Below are positions 38,629 to 49,621 of a stretch of DNA of 64,000 bases, piece by piece; the first letter of the stretch is position 1, and each line of letters opens with the position of its first letter. Below the pieces are notes generated by a model, which saw only the letters and a list, made by a program, of their open reading frames with translations, searched no databases and was not told the origin of the DNA. The stretch comes from Oenanthe sinensis (Eukaryota > Streptophyta > Magnoliopsida > Apiales > Apiaceae): positions 33,106,860 through 33,170,859 of the forward strand of contig CM053796.1 of the NCBI GenBank assembly GCA_028671895.1. Reading direction: 5' to 3'. The position numbers and the translations under genes are program-made.

Positions 38629-40765
38629 TGTGATGCCCCCAACCCTAGGAATATTTATATCATATATCTTTATAGTCATTAACTACTAATATTTTCAATA
38701 CAAATCCTCACCATTTTACTACACAACTTTATATCAATCCATATTTTTTCAAAATATCATCATGGGCTCAAAAATCATCACAACCATCCTCATAACCTGT
38801 TATACGTCTAACTTGTAAATACTTTGCAATTATCTAATATCAACATAACTTATAATATTATCCTTCAAACACCCACAATTTTATCCCAATTACAAATTCG
38901 AACCATTAATTTGTTGACCATCCTAGTCACACAGACACACAAAACTCCAGTTCTATGGACATCTCACTCTTCTAACTACAGCTCTGATACCACTTGTGAC
39001 GCCCCCAACCCCGTGAATATTTATATCATATATCTCTATAGTCATTAACCACTAATATTTTCATTAAAAATCCTCACAATTTTACTAGACGACTCTATAT
39101 CAATTCATATTTTTTCAAAATATCATCACGGGCTCAAAAATCATCACAACTATTCTCATAACCCGTTGTACGTCTAACTTGTAAAGACTTTGCAATTATC
39201 TAATATCAACATAACTTATAATATTATCCATCAAACACCAAAATTTTTATCCCAATTCCAAATTCGAACCATTAAATTTGTTTTCAGGAATAAATTGATA
39301 ATGTTCGAAAATATAAAATTATACTTTATAAGTTTGAGGATCCATCTTAGGACCTCAGCGCTTACCATTGCACAAAAACCTCGGAATTGTGGTTAGGTGC
39401 TACTTAATTCCCTTAAAGAGAATAGCCAGCGCCAACATGTTCGCTTTTAGGGAAGATTGTTGGACGTACCTAACAATCCCCCCCAACAAATTGCCATATT
39501 ATATCTGCAAATGCCTTCTAGCGCGCACGCAATGGGTTTCGAACACGCGACCTGCTCTGATACCACTTCTTAGGACCTCAGCGCTTACCATTGCACCAAA
39601 ACCCCGGAGTTGTGGTTAAGTGCTACTTAATTCCCTTAGAGGGAACAGCCAGCGCCAACGTGTTCGCTTTTAGCCAACTATATATATATATAGTTGATAA
39701 AATATATTGATATTCCTTTAACACACTTACAAGAGATATCAAGATGAATAAGATGAAAAATATAAGAATAAAAAAATATTATGATAATTTTATAAAATGT
39801 TTAGAATAATATGTGAAATATGATAAGAGTGATTTGATGCGAGAGTAGTAAAATTTGAGATTATTCGAGAATGAAACATAATCATAGTGTTTAATGACAT
39901 ATACAAATAAAATAATATATTAATGTATATTATTAAGATGTAATGAATTAGTTACTACACGACTAAGTATTTACTGTGTATAGAAAGATGTATATTTATT
40001 GATTTGGTTTGAATATCTTACAAGTAGGTTCGAAAGGGATACACATCGCCGGAGATAACGAAGATTCAGATATTTTAAGGGTTGTGTACTGTAAGTAAAT
40101 ATTGTACTAATTCACTGTTGATATACTGATTTTGTATTGTTGTTTTGCTGATGAAAACTGAGTAATCTTACATTGATAACTGATGAATTGATGAACTGAT
40201 TAACCTATCATGTTTGAATACTCAGTATTTGATTTTGAAGAACTAATTATTTGTGACGATTTTGACTAATTATTGATGGCCGTTTTGTTGAATTTTTATG
40301 AATGGAAATTTTTTATTTTTTAATAAACTTCATTTGAACTGTATAATGTATGCTTACTGAGCTGTCTAGTTCACCCTTATTTTATCAAATCTTACATGAT
40401 AAAATTATTGAGAAGGATTGTTGCGAAATGTTAATAATTTGATGGACTCAAGTATAAGTACTCCGGGTGAAGATGTGTTTAATTCCGTAGTAAGATATCA
40501 GTTGAGGTTTGTATTAGAATTTATGATTTATTGAGATATAAATTTGTAAATATTGTTTAAATTGAGTTTAAATTACTTTAAATATATATCTCATTTTGAG
40601 GATAAGAGATTGATCAAATTATTATAAGGACCAAAATTTGGCATGCGATTAATTTATGTATATAAAAAATGAAGTTTGGTAAACATAGAATGCAGTTACA
40701 CTAAGAAATGAAAGGTTTGGAATTGACGGACCTCGGACCGGGCACCTAGGGTCATGGGCGTCACA
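38629..40765 (-). mobile_element. Internally deleted LTR retrotransposon
   Basis: One full LTR is seen at 38995-40765 (1771 bp, TGTGACGCCC...GGGCGTCACA). On the - strand it is followed by a primer-binding site TGGTATCAGAGC (38992 down to 38981), about 60 bp of internal DNA, and then only the last 280 bp of a second LTR (38629 to about 38910). The whole is flanked by TATAT (38624-38628 and 40766-40770). A deletion therefore removed the coding region and most of the 3' LTR. The TGTGACGCCC terminus suggests Ty3/gypsy (inference). The TSD is low-complexity, which weakens that point. Confidence 0.8.
39346..39673 (-). repeat. tRNA-related SINE-like unit with a duplicated 105-bp head
   Basis: Two 105-bp copies lie at 39346-39450 and 39569-39673 in the same orientation. 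On the - strand the second copy carries an A-box-like TGGTGCAATGG (39598-39588), and the spacer carries a B-box-like GTGTTCGAAACCC (39546-39534). Pol III A and B boxes at this spacing fit a tRNA-derived SINE. It sits inside the long LTR of the deleted element. Confidence 0.5.
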
Positions 40766-40770
40766 TATAT

Positions 40771-42285
40771 GCACTTATTAGGATTTTTTTTCTTATTAAC
40801 TAGCTATTTAGATATTCTTTTATATATATATATATGTATAAAATGTTATATAAAATTTTAATGTGTTTATATTATTTCTACTTGTCATCACACTTCTTGC
40901 TTAATATATTCTTGGACATCTACCATCTAATTTATTTATTTTTTTCAAAAACACCCTTATGTAATTATTAATTTATCAGAAATTGGACCAAATTTGCATT
41001 AGGTTTATTTTATTTCAAAATTTAAAAATTAAGGCAAAATTTAATAAATATTTTAGAAGGGGTTTTAAGTTGTATATTGTTAAAAATATCGGGTTAAATT
41101 TACTAAATTACCTATTATATAATACCAAAATATATACTTTTTGGGAAATGATTTTATTTCACCTTACTTGCCACGTCACTTGATATTGACATGTTAGTAG
41201 TTAATTATTTCTAATTTCTAAGTAACTATTATACCCCTGTATACAATTAATATATATACTATTATACTCTTATGCATATTTAATTAACTTAATTAATTTG
41301 CAATATCATATTTTTAGAAAATGATTTTATTTAATATATTATGATTATGATTATTATTATTATTATACTTTTATACACATTTTTTAATTAATTTTCCTTC
41401 TTTAAAAATTAGATATCAGAGAGTATGTCGTCAACAAAATTATATATAATTCTTTTGACTCGGAGGATTTACGCACAAATATGAATTTTTTTTACCAACA
41501 CAAATTATTTAAAAATTAGTGTGATCGCTAAATATATATTTTCAAATTATCAGACTATAGTTCATGAATTTTAAAAAAATAATATATTTAAATAAAATAT
41601 AAATACAACTCAAATTTTAGAAATGACTCGTGCCTTGCACGGGTGTAAGAGCTAGTTTTATATTAAAATGGAATTTTAGTTATACATTGTTGAAAAAACA
41701 CGATTTAAATTGTGTATAAGCCTTTGAATTATCATTGATTTGAAATAAAGGTAATTAAGTGAATTTTTGAAATTAGAGTTAAAATTTCATAAAATATTAC
41801 CCAATAAAGTAATAATATATTTCTCCCATTATGACTTGTGCGAATTTAATTAAAAAAATACTTTTATTAAATACGTAGACAATAAAAAAATATTATGACT
41901 TGTGCGAATTTAATAAAAAATATTTTCATCAATATATGTGTGATTAAATATATTATTATGCTCAAATTTAGGTTTAAAATTGAAATTAAAATTATGATTA
42001 ATAAATAAAATTTAAATTTTAATATTTTATGATATTTGCATAAATTTAAAAATTTTGAAAATTATAAATAAATTATTTAAATAATTTATAATATTACCCG
42101 TGTGCGTAGCACGATCAAATTCCATATTAAAGTATTAACATCGTTCAAGTAATATATTTCTCCCATTACAACTTATGCGAATATAATAAAAATTATTTTT
42201 GCTAAAAACGTAGACAATATAAAAAAATTATAAAAATCTGGAAGGCCAAATTAAAAAATAAAATAAAATTTAATAAATTTTATAT
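40771..42285. other. Very AT-rich spacer with Helitron-like remnants
   Basis: No gene is seen. The short ORF at 40983 has no domain. Repeated blocks of the form CTCCCATTATGACTTGTGCGAA appear near 41823, 41889 and 42162, indicating decayed internal duplication. Confidence 0.5.
41629..41655 (+). mobile_element. Helitron-like 3' terminus
   Basis: The hairpin CGTGCCTTGCACG (41629-41641) is followed 10 bp later by CTAG (41652-41655) and then T, the standard Helitron 3' end. I could not fix a 5' end. A second similar hairpin (CGTGTGCGTAGCACG) lies near 42093. Confidence 0.55.
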
Positions 42286-42823
42286 TGTTAGGAATGCAAA
42301 CACTGATGATTGTCAGAGAATACTAAACAGAGTTTATGCTGACGTCATCAGAGTTTAAGGAAGCAGTCGGTCAGAGTTTACTCTATCAGAGAATACTCAA
42401 TCGGAGTTTACTCTAATAGAGAATGCTCAAATCAGAGAATGACAAACTGACAGAGTTTAGCTTCAGAGTCTACCAGAAAAGGAAACAGACAAATCAAAGT
42501 CTGATTTGGATAGTAAGAAGGAATTCAAGTGCAAGTCTAATTACCTTATTAAAGCTATTCTTATCATAATCTGTTTTGTAATTGTATTTGTAGCTGTGTC
42601 TATATAAACATAGAGATAAGTTATAATTGAATGTCAAATTCATTAAGCAATAGTTATATAACCTAGCAGCTCTTAAGAACATTATTTCTTGAGAGAGTTT
42701 TGTATTCAAGATCATTAATAATACAAAACAATATTCCATTCTATATACTTGTGTTCATAATCGATTTACAGGAACTATTATATTCAACCCCCTTCTGTAA
42801 TAGATTGATTATTCTGGGAAACA
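42286..42823 (+). repeat. 5' LTR of the SIRE-like copia element
   Basis: The LTR runs from TGTTAGGAATGC to CTGGGAAACA, 538 bp. The end is set by the primer-binding site two bases downstream. The U3 part is packed with CAGAGTTT and CAGAGAAT motifs. No 3' partner is inside the window, so the boundary is inferred from TG/CA ends only. Confidence 0.75.
42601..42608 (+). promoter_or_regulatory. TATA box of the SIRE-like LTR
   Basis: TATATAAA lies about 220 bp before the LTR end, at a plausible place for the pol II promoter of a plant LTR. Confidence 0.6.
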
Positions 42824-42825
42824 AT

Positions 42826-42840
42826 TGGTATCAGAGCAGG
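42826..42840 (+). promoter_or_regulatory. Primer-binding site (initiator tRNA-Met)
   Basis: TGGTATCAGAGCAGG starts two bases after the LTR and is the standard plant Ty1/copia site complementary to the 3' end of initiator tRNA-Met. Confidence 0.9.
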
Positions 42841-42873
42841 CAGTTAATTACGACTTAAAAAGATCAAATAATC

Positions 42874-44591
42874 ATGTCTGGTAACAAGTATGAAAGCATC
42901 AGGATCCCTATATTGAAGAAGGCTGAATATCCTACATGGAGGGTGAAGATGATGATGTTCTTGGAAGCAACTGATCCTGATTATTTGGACAGAATTGATA
43001 CAGGACAGTATCTACCAACCAAACTAGTGCCATCTACGATTGTGGAAGGAAGACAAATCCCTGAGTATTACACCTTAAAGGACAAGAAAGAATGGACCAA
43101 TGAAGAAAAACAGGAAGTCTTGAAAGATGTAAAGGTAAGAAATATTCTGCATAATAGTCTTGACTCTATAATGTCTAACAGGGTAATAGCATGCAAAACT
43201 GCCAAAGAAATCTGGGATGCACTGGAGGTTCAATGTCAAGGAACCAAGGAGATAAAGAAAAATAGAAGATCTATTCTAATCCAAGAGTATGAATACTTTG
43301 AGGCTAAGCAGAATGAGTCCCTCACAGATATTTATGACAGATTTCTAACTCTGTTGAACAACTTGGCTTTGGTGGTTAAAGTGTATGACAATGAAGATTC
43401 AAACACCAAATTTCTGAGGGCTCTTCCAGAAGAATGGGATCTGCAAACATCCTTGATTAGAGATATGGCTGATTTGGATGAGATGTCATTAGATGAAGTT
43501 TATGGCAAATTGAAAACTCATGATCTGGAGTTACAGCAAAGAAGAAACAGAAAAAGCAGCAAGTCAAGATCTGTTGCATTGAATGTTGAAGCCAAGATTG
43601 AAGAACCAAAAGAAAAGGTGTTTAAAGCTTCAATAAGAAAAGGGAAAGAAGTAGTGCTTCAAGAAAGCAGTGAATCAGAGTTTGAAGCAAACTCTGATAT
43701 AAACTCTGATGATTCTTCAGACTCTGACATGATGGAGATGTTTTCTATGTTTGTCAAAAGCTTCAAGAAATACAGAAAATTTAGGAAGCAAGGAAACTTT
43801 CAGAAAAAGCATGGTGAGTCAGACAAGAAAGACAGATTCAGAAAAAGGGAAGATAGAGATGGAAAATCAAAAACTCTTGATAAATCAAAGATCAAGTGTT
43901 ACAAGTGCAATAAGATGGGGCACTTTGTTACTGAGTGCAGAAGCAAGGAATCTGGGAAAGCTCTCATCACATTAAAGAAAGATTGGATGGATTCCTCAGA
44001 CTCTGAAGAAGAAACTAACTATGCTCTTATGACAAACTCTGATGCTACCATCTTAAACTCTGAAAAGGTACCAAACTCTGTTTTCACTTTTGATACTGAA
44101 GATATTCATGAATTAAAGTCTTTCCTTAGAAACTTGCATGTTAACTTTAAATCTCAGTCTTTTGAAAATGAAAGATTAAAATCTGAAATACAAACTCTGA
44201 CTGCTAGGAACAACATGCTTGAATCTGAAAAATCTGATATGTTAAACATTAAGAAAGACCTTGATAATGCTATTCACATGCAAACACAATTAGAAATTCA
44301 AGTTGAGTACTTAAAAACTGAAATAGCAAAAGAAAAGGAAACCTTCAGAGTTTGGACAAACTCTGGAAAGAAAGTCCAACAAATATTGACCAATAAAAAT
44401 TGGACTTCTGCTTTAGGATTTGAATCTGACAAAGAAACATATACTAAAGCACATACAAAAAGAACACTGAGTGAGCCTGTGAAATTTGTTATAGCTAGTG
44501 ATTTCAAGAAAACTAAATTTGCTGAAAGCTCTAAAAACAATAGTGTGTCAGATTCTAAAAAGGTAAATATAGGGTTACTTTCACAGAAGCA
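42874..44591 (+). pseudogene. gag of the SIRE-like copia element, 5' part
   Basis: Gag forms the retrotransposon capsid and packages its RNA. The frame starts 48 bases after the primer site and stays open for 572 codons up to the nested insertion, where foreign LTR sequence ends it. The capsid domain (about residues 15-230) is followed by a charged linker and a CCHC zinc knuckle CYKCNKMGHFVTEC from residue 342. The C-terminal part is coiled-coil-like and dotted with Asn-Ser-Asp/Glu triplets encoded by the AACTCTGA motif. The coding part is well preserved; the break is the insertion, with its AAGCA target site at 44587-44591. Confidence 0.9.
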
Positions 44592-45899
44592 TGATGCGTT
44601 TTAAAATATAATACCGCAAGTGCACGGTGTCTGTTATTAGCAGAGACTGGCAAGTACGGGTCGAATCCACAAGGAGACGGGTTTTATCAATTTCAAGTTA
44701 ATTATCACAGATTGTTTCAAGAGCAAACGAATATTTGAAGATATTAATTAACTACTAATTAAAAATAACACTAATTAAATATACTAAATTAATAAATTAA
44801 AAACCTAGGGCAATCAGGTCCACCATGCTTACACTATAACTGGCTTATAAGCTAAAATATTAAAAGTGGTCATGCAACTAGAGTTTGTTAATCTCTCTCA
44901 AGCATTAACACTCTCGAAACATGTTTACACAATTAACAATTTTTAGTAATTCAATTAGTCAAGTAATTAGAGTAGTGTTAATCTCTCTCGAGCATCAACG
45001 ATATCAGAAATCCAATGATGCTCTCGCACTCAAATTCAATTCTGCTAATCGTATGTGTGCCTCTAGTAAGTAAATCTCTCGATCCATACCCCTATTTGCA
45101 TAGAATCAATTCATGATATCGGCCGATTACATAAATCAATAATTAAAACATATCAATTAGAATTACATAACCCATCAAATCACTGTAAAAATCATGTCAA
45201 TATTATAGTGCAAACATGGCTTCCCCTTAAGCCCTAGAAACAACTACTCGCTAATAATTAAACAAGTAAAATAATTAAGAACAAAAAGAAACATAATTAA
45301 ACTAATAAGAATTAAGAAAAGATTGGATAAGAAAACATTGAATTATCCTTGTCACATGAAAAAGTAGTGGCCTCCATCCATCTCTATCTAACCCTAATAC
45401 TAAACTACTCTTATCTAATAATAATAACATCTCCTATATTAATAACTGATATGCCTCTAATATCTATTTATTTTTAATGCTCTAAAGCAAATACAAATAG
45501 GTTTCATAAACCGAGTAGAATTCTCAATGTAAAATTCGTAGTTGACTTTTCTGTCCAGTTTCTGGGCTGATCCAGTAAAATTCTATTTATTGGCCCACTC
45601 CTGAATTAAAGAGAATTCCATAAGCTTCGCATGGACTGTAAAATCGTCCAATTCTGACTTCTGAAACTCAAGATATGGCCCAAACAGCGTCTGTAATGCA
45701 AGCAGCCCAATAAATACGAATTTCCTTCTATTTTGACTCCAAAATAGCTCTTTAAGCCCAAATTCTTTCAAGTTTAGGATTTTCCTCTTTTCTGCAATAA
45801 AACATTAAAATCTATTAAATAAATATCCAATTAATGCAAAATACTATTAAATATGAGAATAAAAATAAGATAGAATATATATAAAAATATATTCTATCA
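44592..45899 (-). repeat. 3' LTR of the nested gypsy element
   Basis: TGATGCGTTTTAAAATATAA to TATATTCTATCA on the + strand, same length as its partner at 49622. On the - strand it is the 3' LTR because the purine tract lies directly against it. Confidence 0.93.
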
Positions 45900-48156
45900 A
45901 ACATCCCCACACTGAATATTTGCATGTCCTCGGCAAATAAAAGAACTAAAAACAAAATCCTAACTAACTAACTAACACCAGTTTCGTAGATGGCACGATT
46001 GCATTGAGCATATGCAACAAGCCGTTAAACCCCTAGGCAGCCCTAGTAGGACGAGTTTTGTCTCGTGAGGGTTTATAGTGAATCTACCCACAAAGTCCAT
46101 TTTTTTTCTGCCAAGTCTCAAGTATGCAACATATCATAGTACACCACACATGTAAACCCAATTACACAATTTAGAAAAACAAGTCTTTTCACTTAGAGCA
46201 TCCATTTGCACACAACTATCCAAGTATGCACACATAGTCTAAATAGACAAAAAAATATCATGAAATAAACATCAATGTCGCATTTAATAAGTAACATGCT
46301 ATGGATAGAAAACTCACATATCTCTCACATCACACAAGTGTTTAGATGTAAGTGTATGACTCAAGTTGAATCAATATAGTCATGTGCTACTATAGGCTTG
46401 GTTTTCCACCAAATCTCCATTACTTTGTATATATGTATGCACAAATCAAAAGGTCTTCGTTAAGGTTGTAACAAGGTTAAGGTACATGGTAGGGAATCAA
46501 GAAAAATGCTAACAAGTGGCTAACTTGACAAACTAATAGAGCATAATGTTCATTCTTAATTAAAGCACTCAACATGAAAATTAAATCATGTAAAAGTTGA
46601 TCAGGCTTTCACAAGCATTAAACCCCAAAACACAAATGTACTTTCCCACTTCCATATTGTAATAACAATGAACAAAAACTCTCTTCGAATCATCTTCTTC
46701 TTATTTTTTTTTTCAAATCTCAAGTGTTTCTCCAGTAATCAAGGGCAGTGAAAAGTCACCAAGAAATAAAAAATAGGAGATAATCTTGTTCTTAATTTCT
46801 AGTACAATTGCACTTAATACCAGCACATGTACATGGGTCGTCCCTTTCATATGACATTGCACTTGCCACCCATTGATCTCAAAGGAGCACTATTTTTTTT
46901 TACTTTTCTTTTCTTTTTCTTTTTTTTTGAGAAGATTTTTTTTTTCATATCAACTCCCACCAAATAATCACACTTTAACAAAGAAATCCTCACACTAGAT
47001 ATTCACCAACCCTCAAACAAATCAAAATGCTCTACTAGTAAATCAAGACAAGAAAAATAAGTAGGCTCAAGAATTTTAGAGTGGTGATATTTGAATAAAA
47101 AGGATATATAAGCTCAAAGGGGCTCACTAAGGATATAACTCATGGCTACTGTTTGGATAAACGTGGTTAATCCTAGTGCCTTTATCATTTTTCATGCATA
47201 CATATATCATGTAATCTAAAAAAGGTTTAAAGCAAGTTCTAGAGCAACATGCTATATGATGAACATCACACAAGAAAAAAAAATTGATTGATATAAAAAT
47301 GTATCAATCACAAAATTAGGCTCAAGATCTCACAAGGTGAAAGCATGCTTCAGTACTTATTAAAATTAACAAAGATGCATTTCAAGTTTAATAATTTTGC
47401 AAGCACATACAAGGAATCATCACATATCAAATGAATATAAGAGATGACATATCAACTAAAGATGTAAAATAAATCTATAAGTATGTGTACTTATCCTTGT
47501 TAACACACTTTGAGACGAGGCAATATAGAAAAGATTTTTAAAATTTTCTATTTTTTTTTGGATTTTGTAACATTAAGAACACCTCCCCACACTTAAGCGG
47601 TTCATTGTCCTCAATGAATAATTATATAAAAAAACTAAAAAATAAGTCCTAAAAAAATAAAAAAAATACAAAGAAATGTTAGAAATACTCCCCAAATGCA
47701 TAAGCATGAAGTTCTGCTTGAAAAATAAGTGAAGTGTGTCGGCTCCAAGTCGATGCACCATGGGCAGTTCAACCGTCCCCATGGGGAGGTATTTCATCCC
47801 AATGGTGCCAAATATTTCTGTCCGGACATCATAAATTAACTTTATGGACCTCTAAATCCGATCTCCACCGTTCAGAATTTAGATACTGGAGTAATAAAGA
47901 TACTGTCCAAAATTCAGGACGATCCGACCGTTGGAACTCCGGGAAACGAAAAAACAAGATAACTAACTCAACCAGAAAAACTTCTGCGAATTTTTCAATT
48001 TTGCACCATTTCCATCAGCTTGTTAAAACTCATTATTCCCTGAAACACTTCACACAAAACTCATCAATGCACTTTGTGGGAATACGAAAATAAAAATAAA
48101 ATCTAACTAATAAAATAATCTTGGGTTGCCTCCCAAGCAGTGGTACTTTACAGTCG
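45900..48156 (-). other. Non-coding internal region of the nested gypsy element
   Basis: No ORF with a recognisable domain. The tract at 45900-45915, against the LTR, is the polypurine tract. A related sequence (GAGGACAATG...GTGTGGGGAGG on the - strand) is found at about 47580-47612. Long untranslated 3' parts are common in Tat elements. Confidence 0.7.
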
Positions 48157-49470
48157 TTAGCTTGACTTCTTACAAAATTTCCTCTGATAAAGGATAGAAA
48201 GTGAAGCATCCACTTCCTCGGTCATAATTTCACCACCAAGAATAATTTCAAAAGCATCCATAATTGTTTTTACCCTGTAAAATATTTCCAAACAAGCATT
48301 AAGAAATTTAAATATTCCGTCAATAATCAACAATTGAGCAAGTGCTTGTGCAGTTTTAGAAAATTTTGTGATAAAACAATGATAAAATTCACAGCCTAGA
48401 AAAGGTGGAACTCCCTTGACATTCACATGAGGTGGAGGTTCAGGTGGTGGTTTATCGGCACTCCTCACTTTCTCAGGAGCCATTAGAACATCTTGACTTA
48501 TCACATAATTGATGAAAGAAATACTTTCATCTTCTCCCTCTTCTTGAGCTTGAGACGCAAGAGCCAATTTGAATGCATTACCAAACAAATTTTGAGATAG
48601 ATCATCTTGGACAATTCTTTTCATCACGTCAACTTGAAACAATTGAGTTGACAATGGTAGTTTAGGCACACATGACGGAGGAGAAACAACCACCATCTCA
48701 ATATTACTTTTATGACTTACCACATCCCTACTCACATTGTCTTCAACAACAACAATATCAACTGTATCATCAATAGCATACTCCTCCTCTTCAATAGTTG
48801 CATCATCATCGAACATCGATAAATTAACATTCTCAAGATCGTTATCAAGAGTGATGACTCTCTTTTCTTCTTCTGGTTGGATAGGAAGTGATGATAAAAA
48901 GTCGAGTTCACTTGTAATGGAAGAATTAGCCAATTGTGCAATTTGAGTCTCCAACGTCATACTTTGAGGTTTTAACTCATTGATCTCTTGCATCAATTCT
49001 CTCAACATCTCATTCGTCTGTTCAGCTTGCACATCTACATCAAATAGAAAAGCTTGTGGCTCTTGTTGTATTGAAGAATATTGATATTGTTGCAGTGGTG
49101 GTGGCCCATATTGTTGTTGATAATACTGTTGCTGAAATTGGTGTTGATCATGATATGATAAATTCTGAACATCATTGTCCACGTAAGAGAAATCAGATTG
49201 ATCCACCCATTCTTGATCACAAGTGTTAAAATATTGGGTATACCCATATCCTTCTTCTTGAAAATCATTCAGTTGTCCGAATTGAGAATCATGAGAATTA
49301 TAGGCATTGTAGGAGCATTCGAAACCATAGTGACCTTGAACACCACAAATTTGACAGAAAGTGTATGTTTTATGGGCCACTTGAGACATCTCATTGATAC
49401 TCATTGGACGCATAGTAGGCACTGCCTCTTGACGAGAAGATAAGAAGGCAAAAGTATCAGCTTCATCCAT
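48157..49470 (-). CDS. Chimeric gag-like / RT-fragment ORF of the nested gypsy element
   Basis: This 437-aa ORF is the only sizeable one in the element. Residues 38-51 form a gag-like zinc knuckle (CQICGVQGHYGFEC). A Gln/Tyr-rich region and a coiled-coil-like segment (LRELMQEINEL) follow, then an acidic stretch. Near residue 352 the segment VPPFLGCEFYHCFITKFSK strongly resembles the RT-RNase H junction of Ty3/gypsy pol. No protease, integrase or RT catalytic site is present. The ORF looks like gag fused to a short relic of pol by an internal deletion. It is unbroken in an element with near-identical LTRs, so it may be translated, but it cannot supply replication enzymes. Confidence 0.7.
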   Translation of the reverse strand: MDEADTFAFLSSRQEAVPTMRPMSINEMSQVAHKTYTFCQICGVQGHYGFECSYNAYNSHDSQFGQLNDFQEEGYGYTQYFNTCDQEWVDQSDFSYVDNDVQNLSYHDQHQFQQQYYQQQYGPPPLQQYQYSSIQQEPQAFLFDVDVQAEQTNEMLRELMQEINELKPQSMTLETQIAQLANSSITSELDFLSSLPIQPEEEKRVITLDNDLENVNLSMFDDDATIEEEEYAIDDTVDIVVVEDNVSRDVVSHKSNIEMVVVSPPSCVPKLPLSTQLFQVDVMKRIVQDDLSQNLFGNAFKLALASQAQEEGEDESISFINYVISQDVLMAPEKVRSADKPPPEPPPHVNVKGVPPFLGCEFYHCFITKFSKTAQALAQLLIIDGIFKFLNACLEIFYRVKTIMDAFEIILGGEIMTEEVDASLSILYQRKFCKKSS

Positions 49471-49621
49471 TGTAAACCTGTAAAACTCAACAAAGCCAAG
49501 AAAATAGTAAAAACTGCCTCAATTAGAACTAAAGTTCCAATGAGACGACAGAAACAATCTAAATAACTAAGTTAAAATCAATAAAAACTATGCCGTCTCC
49601 CCGGCAGCGGCGCCAAAAACT
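49471..49621 (-). other. 5' leader and primer site of the nested gypsy element
   Basis: A short leader lies between the 5' LTR and the chimeric ORF. The primer-binding site at 49598-49615 (- strand TGGCGCCGCTGCCGGGGA) fits tRNA-Asp. Confidence 0.85.

Noticed and set aside
39534..39598. A real tRNA gene
   Set aside because: A- and B-box-like words are present, but no acceptor stem or complete cloverleaf can be drawn, and the head is duplicated as in a repeat.
45583..45771. 62-codon ORF repeated identically at 50613-50801
   Set aside because: It lies inside both copies of the gypsy LTR and has no domain; identity is due to the LTR duplication.
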